Shown: one piece after another, positions 57,214 through 64,000 of the stretch
Position numbering within the stretch: the first letter of the stretch is position 1
Layout of the letters: every line of letters starts with the position of its first letter
From: Bryoerythrophyllum caledonicum
Taxonomy: Eukaryota; Streptophyta; Bryopsida; Pottiales; Pottiaceae
Length of the DNA stretch: 64,000 bases
Direction of reading: 5' to 3'
Assembly (NCBI GenBank): GCA_963971425.1
Contig: OZ020522.1
Span: forward strand, 5,244,168 to 5,308,167
Notes under the pieces: model-generated
The model's database searches: none
Told to the model about the DNA's origin: nothing
Seen by the model: only the letters and a program-made list of their open reading frames with translations
Program-made: the position numbers and the translations under genes

Positions 57214-57258
57214 CGCCTCCTTCGGTTCCTTTGGAGCAGGATTCTCCTTTCTTGGTTG

Positions 57259-57600
57259 CTATTGAATGCCAGATGGAGAAAGCTCTTCTTCCCCCATCCC
57301 CATCATGCTTCCAAGTCCTTCCAATTGGCTTAGTCTGTTAATATCCTCAATTTGGTAAGCTGTGTGTTCTTCCATGAACATCTTCTCCACAACTTCCTCC
57401 AAATCCTTCGTTTGGTGGGCCAATTCCCTACTTCGGCTCCAATCCTTCACTCCATGGAAAGGATCCTCTGTCTTGGGTGTTGCGAAAAAGTTCGCGGTGC
57501 TCCACATGTTCCATGGGTGAGGTGCCAAGGCCTTCTCGCCCCCAACCACTTAGCCTGTCACCTTGACAGAGACAAATGGTTCTCCGGCCGCCCGCAACTC
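57259..57600 (-). other. Gypsy-2 linker between methyltransferase and RT
   Basis: In the same frame as the methyltransferase C-terminus and RT, it reads FHGVKDWSRSRELAHQTKD and EDINRLSQLEGLGSMMG. No domain is recognised, and it is interrupted by TAG at about 57550 and 57259. It is probably an inter-domain spacer of the polyprotein. Confidence 0.5.
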
Positions 57601-57689
57601 AGAAGACCCCATGTAACCGGTTAAACTAGAAGCCAACCGCTTCTGTTCTGCCACTAGCAACGAAACGATCAATATCAAGCAATTGAAGT

Positions 57690-58640
57690 TCATTGCTTGC
57701 CCAAGTAAAAATCGCGGTTGTTGCTCCGAGATCCCAGGCACATTGGTAGTGCTCGTGAAATATCCCATGGCTCTCTCCCATTCATCCGCATCGGGCTCCA
57801 CCATATATTGAGACACGAAATCTTGAACAAGACCCGGGCCATTATCCTTAAAGGCATACGACCGAGCAAAACTAACCAACGTAGGCAATGCCCTACGTGG
57901 TTCTCCCTTGCCGTTAACCACCGCCAAAGGTGCTTGGTTGTCATAGTAAACGCGACGCAGTGCCCTATGAAGATCCTAGATATCACTCACATAGACATCC
58001 GGCCATTTCATACGATCCACAACGGACTGTAACAACTCTTGAGGAGAAAAATTTATCCACCACAATCGTGGCCCGTGGGCGATGTGCTCGCAATCCCACC
58101 ACAGCCGCATCCAACAACACGGGCAAACCAAGGGTCTGCTGTATGCGGTGCATGCCCTCCAATGTCCTTGACCTCGAGCTACTCACCACTGGTATATTCT
58201 CCATAATGTAACCTGGTAGGCGCTTTTGAGAGGTTTGAAGCAAATGCATTACACGGATCATATCATGAAACCGCAAAGAACGAGTATCTTTCAACCCGTT
58301 CTCATGTCCAGCCATTGACAATCCTTGACATGGCCATCCTGCGATTACAAGTTCTACATGGCCAACACGGTGAATGTCCTCTGCTGAAAGCAAAGCAATA
58401 CCACCAACAAGGGTGGAAAAGGAAGTCTTGATGGCACTAGTGGCCAACAAGTCAGGGAATTGGGTCCTCAATCGCCGTGAATGCCGCTTAGCTACATGTC
58501 TTGCTGCCTCATCAACATCTACGTAGATGTAGCATTTGACCTTGATCCCTGCTTGCAACACTACCGCCAAGCCACTTCCAATCCCGCCGAATAACTCCAA
58601 CAACACAATACCATCCTTTAGTGCTTTCCAGTGAATGGTG
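57690..58640 (-). pseudogene. Cytosine-5 DNA methyltransferase domain inside gypsy-2
   Basis: Motif I is LLELFGGIGSGLAVVL, motif II YVDVDEAARHV, motif IV VIAGWPCQGLSMAGH with the catalytic Cys, motif VI YIMENIPV, and motif VIII VVGLRAHRPRATIV. After a one-base insertion in a T run (about 58055-58060) the domain goes on in another frame with a target-recognition-like part, a motif IX-like RRALPTLVSF, and a motif X-like FLLGQAMNFN. Motif order is not permuted, and the 'G-P-V-L-L-D-A' stretch ahead of motif VIII resembles DNMT3/bacterial-type enzymes rather than plant MET1/CMT. The open frame runs upstream without start into the protease region (LPLDTSTIHWKALKDG), so the enzyme is part of the polyprotein. 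A TAG near 57973 also breaks this copy. All catalytic residues visible are intact. Confidence 0.85.
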
Positions 58641-58799
58641 GAAGTATCAAGAGGTAGTCCTAAGTCTTGGTCCCCTCTAGAGTCATCTTCTGTTTGTGGA
58701 AGTATAGAATGCTGCCAAGCATCTTCGATGACTTATTCAGCATCCTTCTGAAGCTGAGGCGTGGTTCTCCACACTATTTCAATGCTAGGTTGATACATC

Positions 58800-59573
58800 T
58801 CCGTGTCTCCACCACTTGTGTCACCACATGGGTATCTATCTCATGAAGTGTAGGAGTATCATTCGAGAAATTATTAAAACCCTCATGAAACCATCATGGT
58901 CTCACATCCATGCCTCCCGAAAAGGCAAACACATCTGCAAGATTGCAAGTCAAAACTCGAATAAAATGAGCTGGCAGCTGGGCCTTCTACCCATCTCCTG
59001 CTTGTCATCCTGGTCTATAACTTGTATTTTCCTCCCAGAAATCCAAGGTGAACCCCATGGATATAGCATCGCCGAGCCCACCAAGACATCATATGACTTG
59101 GCCTATGTTACTAAGGCTTTCACCTTCATAAAGCTCGCATTCTGGACATCAGATTCATTGAGTTGTAACATCAACTCCGCCTTCGTGATGCCTGTAGCAT
59201 GCTCCGTACCCCCCATGGAAGTGTTAATTGTCCATAGACACTTCTCCAAAGTGTCCCTAGTCAAACCCAACCCCTCAAGGGCAGATGCTCCCAGCATCAA
59301 TGGTTGAGCTCATGAATCCAAAAGCACTCGTCGAGGTATAAAAATCCTCTCCTTGGGTCCAACAAGTTGAAAAATCCCACAGCAGTTGTCAACCACCACC
59401 ACACTAGGTGTAATGGATGACCTCTCGATTGCAGGTCTGGCGGCCATGGTCTTGACACGCATCGCTGCTAAAAGCAGCCCCTCCTCGTTGTCCTCTTAAC
59501 TCTTATCCACATCTCCTTCAATCACTTCCGTCTTTAACGCATTGACGCCCGTGGAGTTACCCAACTCACACAT
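58800..59573 (-). pseudogene. Gypsy-2 retropepsin region
   Basis: A retropepsin-like active site is seen as RRVLLDS, a TGA, then AQPLMLG; the Gly of the usual Asp-Ser-Gly is replaced by the stop at about 59309-59311. It is followed by ALEGLGLTRDTLE and YDVLVGSAMLYP, the latter like the second structural motif of the fold. Further stops occur near 59101 and 58960. Upstream sequence back to 59573 is an Asp/Glu-rich connector to Gag. Confidence 0.65.
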
Positions 59574-61360
59574 CTAAGCCACCATCTTGAAGACCATTGC
59601 CGGACTGAAGCTCTCTTCTGACATTAATTTAGCAAAAAATAATGAAGCCTCACAAACCATGTTTGTCGCTTCTCTCACCACCATATTTAATGGCTCTAGA
59701 ATCCTAAGCGTAGGGCGAGTTGTTGGCACCCCCCGACGCGTTGGATGCACCATGAAAGATGTTGGCACCATCTCCTCCAACGTGAAAGACTCTGGCAACC
59801 GAGTTTGCCAGTTGTCCTTTCGATTTTGAGGACCCAAAGTTGGACTTGCTCCACGTAGAACCTCCGTGGTCACTGGTGTTTGACTCCGCATAAATGCATA
59901 TGCCTCCCGTGAGCCATCCATGATAGCAAGTCCCATGACACTCAGCATATATTCCCCGAATTCGTCATCATCAGGCCTAAACCCACCCCGAGCATGAAAA
60001 TTAGGAGTGACTTGGGGCTTCTCACTCACTAAAGCAGCATTTGTGTTCATGGCCGCCATCTTGGCCTCCAACTGTGCGAATTTGGCCTTCCAACCTTTCT
60101 TCTCTCCTCCGGAAGACTTGAACTCCTTCTCCTTGTTGTTTGTCTTGGCTCCCTTGCCTCCGATAGGCTTCTACTCGGGGTGAAGCTTCCAACACTTAGC
60201 CTTGGAATGTCCCTTGGCACCACAACTACAGCAATAGCCACCAGCTTGGAGGGTGACGACTTGCTTTCCTTGCAATCCTTCCTCAAATGTCCCGGTTTGC
60301 CACAATTAGAGCATAATGCCTTAGTGTCTGTGGCATAGGAGGGAACTGTAGCCTTGGCCACCTTGACCTTCTCAGAAACCTTTTCTTCACGTTTGAGAAA
60401 TCCCATGGCCGCTTTCTCCTCCAATAAATTGATCTCAATTCTCTCGGAAGTCTCGAACACAAATCTCAAAGTCGGTGGCTCGCCCAATCGCAATGCCTCA
60501 TTGTGAACTAAGGTCTTCAACTCCTTCCCTAGGATGTTGTACCAGTGCTGCTCCGCTTGGTGCTCCATGACTCTGTGAGTAGCAGAAATCAGTCTCTGCA
60601 ATATCGCATGAGCTTCCCGCAAGGATTCATCTCATCTTTGCGCAAAAGACCTCAATGCCTTCATCTTATCCGCCCGTTGACTATGATAGTCTCAACAAAT
60701 CTGTGTGAAGAATGTGGCCGTAGAATTAAATGAAGGTGGAATAGCCACCGTTTTCATCGGTAGGCTCAAATCCTCGGCACTACTCGTGCCCTCTTCCTTC
60801 TTCCCCTTTCCCTCAAGTGATAACACACTTGGCCCTCTGCCGAATACGTCCGCGTAATTTGGTGCATAGAAATTCCTCCATGCCAATATCTCCGTGAGGT
60901 GAGCCGCCTCGAATTCTCCATAATCCGCTAACGGAGCTCCCTCTAGACACCCAAATAATGCCCTCCACACCATGTAAGGGTTGAATTTGGGGTTGCAAGA
61001 CTTCTGAAGTTCACACCGCATGGTGAGCTCCCTCTTAAAGTCATCCACTTTAATAGTGCCCGTAGCACCTGAAAACCGTCGCATCCCACGTTCTCCTCCT
61101 CCATATGGTGAAGCCATCTCCTCCCAATCAAAATATGATTGCAAAGGCTTTCTTGGTAGGAAACTTGCACTATGTGCCGAAGATTCTACCACAAACTCAC
61201 TTTCTTCTACAAATGGTGTTAGAATTGTTTCTTCTATCTCTTGAGGTTGACTCTCAACCTCTCTTGTAGACCGATTTCGCTCGCCAACACCTACCGCAAA
61301 AGAAGTGTTCCTCCTAGTGAACCCCGGCCCCTTCCACCCCTCTAGGTTGTCAACTAGCAC
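59574..61360 (-). pseudogene. Gypsy-2 Gag with two zinc knuckles
   Basis: It starts MLVDNLEGWKGPGF. The capsid-like part has FKRELTMRCELQKSCN and LTEILAWRNFY. Two TGA codons (about 60690 and 60630) precede REAHAILQRLISATHRVMEH. Knuckle one is CSNCGKPGHLRKDC. After a frameshift, knuckle two is CCSCGAKGHSKAKC, then a TAG near 60173. The frame then stays open through KMAAMNTNAALVSEKPQ to VPTSFMVHPTRRG and ends at 59574. The long post-knuckle segment may lead to protease. Confidence 0.75.
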
Positions 61361-62765
61361 GGTGTCGGGTAGAGAAGTCTTTACCTTGGGAAAATACTGG
61401 ATTTCTTGCTGCAGTTAGTTTTGGCTTAAGACATGAAAGACAAGGATAACATAAGAAGTATTAATCCTTGAATACATCATGTATACATACTTGTACCTAT
61501 ACCCTTTTTGTACGTATATGTAGAGTATTCCTATCAGTATACGTAGAGTATTTATATACGTACATGTAGAGTACTTTAATACTTGTATTTGTCATGTATA
61601 AATATAGTAGAACATACTATACAAATACATGATTTATACGTACAAGTATAATACTTTTATACATACATGTACAAAGTATAAATACGATCTACCATATACA
61701 AAACCGTATAAGTTTTGTACATACCTTCAAAATCCCGAATCTCCCTCTAAAATAATAGCCAAACTTCAAATAACCACCAAATTAGCATAAACACTTCAAA
61801 TCAGGAGTGCATTAGCTTTTTGGAAAGCTATCAAAGTGCTTAACAGAGGAAAAGAAAGATTAAAGCTCTACAAGGTACTGTTAAGAGTCCATAGCTCGTC
61901 AAAGGTCGTACTCCCAAATTCAGCATCAGCTGCACCTCCCTTTGCTTCACAGAGCACTCTGACTTCATACAAGCTTTGCCAAAGCCGAGTGATAGCTTCC
62001 TAGAAAGCTGATAACACCACCTAAGCTCTTTACAAAATTCGTCTTCAGAATCTATACCAAACGTTTTCTATGCTTAGTTGAAGTTGGTGCCTACTTCCAC
62101 TCTTGAATTTAGTCGGTAGCTCAACACCCTCTCACTTTCAAAGCCATAACTTTGTCTCAAACAATCTAAATAAAAAGTTACAATGCTCCATAAAAAACTA
62201 ACACAATAACACTTGACTTGCTCAAATTTCATAAACAAAAACACTATAAACAAGTTTCTACAAGCTTTTGAAGTTTCGGTCTTCTAAATTTCTTTACAGC
62301 AGACACTATCCCACTCAAACACTCATAGAAATTACACACAAAGCTCAAATAGAGCGTGCTATATCATTATGAAACCAAAACAACAAGATGTACAAGCTTC
62401 CAAAATCTCATAGTAAAATTCGTAGTACACACTGAGCTCTTGCTCTCCAAAAACTGCACACCGAAAAACTCCACTCTCCTGGAGGAGAGAGGGGAACCCG
62501 ACCCCTTTGCCTCCCCCCAAAGTCAACACCAGCGCCTCATGGGCCTCAACTAGTCATTGGCTAACTCCCTTAAGCTTACTTCAGCCTTATCTATCCCTTA
62601 TCTTAGCCATAAGGCATCAAAAGTCTACCAAATGGTAAACTATTTCTACCTTTCATCTACCAAATTTCTAACATGCAAGGTGAAGTTTGGAAACATTAAA
62701 AACTAAACAAATAAAATCAAATATATGTCTAAAAGAGCTTGAAAAGAATTTCAAGAGGAACTTCA
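61361..62765. other. Leader or flank of gypsy-2, no gene
   Basis: No coding region is supported. At 61480-61720 motifs like TACGTATA and ATACTTGTA recur, giving a TA-rich patch. The 5' LTR should lie in this stretch or beyond, but its ends could not be recognised. Confidence 0.35.
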
Positions 62766-63227
62766 CTACAACTGCAAGAACTTGAGGATGCATTGAAGGA
62801 TAAGAGCAACAAAGTCAGCACGAGTAGCCTTGGTCAATGGATTAACTGGACCTTCAAGCCAACGTTGATGACCGCCACTCCCTTTGACAGGCCTAAGACA
62901 ACAAGAGTATTGATTGTCATTTAGGCCTTCAAAAATCCCTCCAAACGTCACATCTCGAGTACCAGGTTCAACACACCCAACCTGCAATAGAATCACCAGG
63001 GCACGAGCATCTTGTTGAAGATTGTCGTGCCACCGCTGCTCCACACGAGGTTGCTTTGGCGGCCGAGAAGGCCCAGCTTCTTCTTGTGGACGCTCATGCA
63101 GTGGTGCAGGACTAAGCGGCAGAAGAGTACAAACCGGCAGTTGAGATAAAGAAAAATCCAGCTTAAGCTCTCGTTGAAGCTTTTCATCCTGAGACTCAGA
63201 AAAAACTCTCCAATTCGACATGTCCAA
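62766..63227 (-). CDS. Unassigned ORF, 153 codons
   Basis: It starts MDMSNWRVFSESQDEK, has a Pro-rich middle (PLSPAPLHERPQEEAGPSRP) and then VGCVEPGTRDVTFGGIF, ending ALILQCILKFLQL. Composition is protein-like and the frame has no stop, but I recognise no family. Same strand and upstream of gypsy-2 gag, so it may belong to that element's leader or to a neighbour. Confidence 0.3.
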   Translation of the reverse strand: MDMSNWRVFSESQDEKLQRELKLDFSLSQLPVCTLLPLSPAPLHERPQEEAGPSRPPKQPRVEQRWHDNLQQDARALVILLQVGCVEPGTRDVTFGGIFEGLNDNQYSCCLRPVKGSGGHQRWLEGPVNPLTKATRADFVALILQCILKFLQL

Positions 63228-63435
63228 AAAAAATTCAAAACAACTACATAAAACTGATGAAGCTCTAAATGAACCTTCTTCTTATAACACAAATACTTTG
63301 TAGAAGGCGTCACCTTGAAGCTTTCCCAAAGATGTGATCTCTTTTTCTCCAATCAAATCCACTCAAATAAAATATAAAATAAAAATATAAAACAATGGAT
63401 AGGGATATAAATCCCTTCAGCATGCTCTGATATTC

Positions 63436-63730
63436 GCCAAGCCGCAGAAGTCCAACTGGTAAAGTGCTTCAAGCGCCATAGCACTGGTCCGGGTTCGAAA
63501 CCCTTTGGACCCGTATGAGCATGCGAATGGCCACGTGGCTTGGCACTGCTAGTGAAAACTAGGCAGGAAACTACCAGTTGGCGCCACCTACCCCCCCTGA
63601 GCATGTGAGAAGATGCAGAGACTCCAAGTTTCGTGGTTAAAACCATGGTCCTTTCTCTTCCCCCTTCATTCCTCTGATCTCCCCCCCTCCCTTTTGTCTA
63701 TACTTTTATTTTTCTTAGTTTTATTTCTAT
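63436..63730 (+). mobile_element. tRNA-derived SINE
   Basis: An A-box-like sequence (GTCCAACTGGTAAAGTGC, about 63449-63466) and a B box (GGTTCGAAACC, 63492-63502) are spaced as in tRNA genes. A roughly 150-bp unrelated body and a T-rich 3' tail (from about 63640) follow. The head does not fold as an intact tRNA. This is the structure of plant tRNA-derived SINEs; target duplications were not resolved. Confidence 0.55.
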
Positions 63731-64000
63731 TTTCTCTGAACACTACTCTCAATCCATTTCACACTGTATTTACATATTAAACCATTTCCTTACACGACAA
63801 CGGTCAATCAAAGAAGTGCCTCGCCTCCTGAGTGCCCTTTTTCTCTGGAGTGTAGATAGTCGGTGGTACTTTCCAATCGAGTAGCTCCAAGGTGAGTGTG
63901 TCCCACACATTGTTGGCACGCTCTCGCCACATACCTACTTTCCACTGCCACGTAGTGTGAAACAAAAAACCCTTACTTTCAAACTCAGTGAAGATGAGGG
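63731..64000. other. Edge sequence, nothing recognised
   Basis: Mixed-composition DNA without a supported gene, cut by the window edge. Confidence 0.4.

Larger units (their letters stand above)
54422..61360 (-). mobile_element. Gypsy-2: decayed Ty3/gypsy retrotransposon encoding a DNA methyltransferase
   Basis: In minus orientation the order is Gag with two CCHC knuckles, retropepsin, a cytosine-5 methyltransferase domain, RT, RNase H, integrase. RT before integrase is the Ty3/gypsy order. The coding sequence is broken by several stops and frameshifts. LTRs, primer site and target duplication were not found, so the limits given are those of coding sequence only. Confidence 0.85.

Noticed and set aside
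57690..58640. A host DNA methyltransferase gene by chance next to a retrotransposon
   Set aside because: The open frame continues upstream towards protease and downstream, after one frameshift, to RT on the same strand, with no introns or separate start. Part of the polyprotein is the simpler reading.
16557..61360. Claim that all nonsense codons prove C-to-T hypermutation
   Set aside because: Every stop codon is one C-to-T step from CAA, CAG or CGA, so that argument is circular. Only context bias measured against intact relatives would be evidence.
54422..64000. LTRs for gypsy-2
   Set aside because: I compared the sequence on both sides of the coding region and found no shared ends, so no LTR is reported.

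Overview
The window looks like nuclear DNA of a streptophyte, most likely a land plant and possibly a bryophyte. The reasons are Ty1/copia elements primed by the plant-type initiator-tRNA site TGGTATCAGAGC, Ty3/gypsy pol genes, a Mutator-like element (MULE) carrying a Ulp1-type protease gene, GT-AG introns, a remnant of an LEA_2/NHL-type membrane protein and a HET-domain gene. HET genes are best known from fungi but, as I recall, also occur in mosses. The species cannot be fixed from the sequence. I see no intact host gene: the window is a nest of transposable elements and decayed genes in AT-rich DNA.

Layout. 0.6-24.8 kb: two diverged inverted ends that start like CACTA elements (631-1010 and 24630-24781) bracket about 24 kb. 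Inside are a 30-bp subterminal repeat array, a smaller inverted-repeat unit with an LEA_2 pseudogene (1.76-3.93 kb), a G-rich array (4.45-4.75 kb), a coding-like remnant (6.1-6.7 kb), a Ulp1-like fragment abutting a truncated gypsy pol (10.8-13.5 kb), and a decayed coiled-coil gene of about 1,065 codons (16.6-19.8 kb) with a second, worse copy near 21 kb.

25.8-41.8 kb: Copia-1 on the minus strand, with 177-bp LTRs and a GGCGG target duplication. A 9,995-bp MULE (28155-38149) split it inside reverse transcriptase, leaving a 9-bp duplication TTGGATTAG. The MULE has TIRs of more than 600 bp, a MURA transposase gene (minus strand, 3 exons) and a Ulp1-protease gene (plus strand, 4 coding exons). 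The hexamer CGATAA/TTATCG occurs about 54 times in it.

41.8-52.4 kb: a hAT-like non-autonomous element, the 5' region and body of a HET-domain pseudogene, and Copia-2 (43884-49882, ATATG duplication), which landed about 150 bp upstream of the HET start codon.

54.4-61.4 kb: a decayed Ty3/gypsy element on the minus strand whose polyprotein carries a cytosine-5 DNA methyltransferase domain between protease and reverse transcriptase. The right edge holds an unassigned ORF and a tRNA-derived SINE.

The two most interesting signals are the methyltransferase inside the gypsy polyprotein and the CGATAA saturation of the Ulp1-bearing MULE. Both fit a theme of elements interacting with host silencing. 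All counts and alignments were made by eye.
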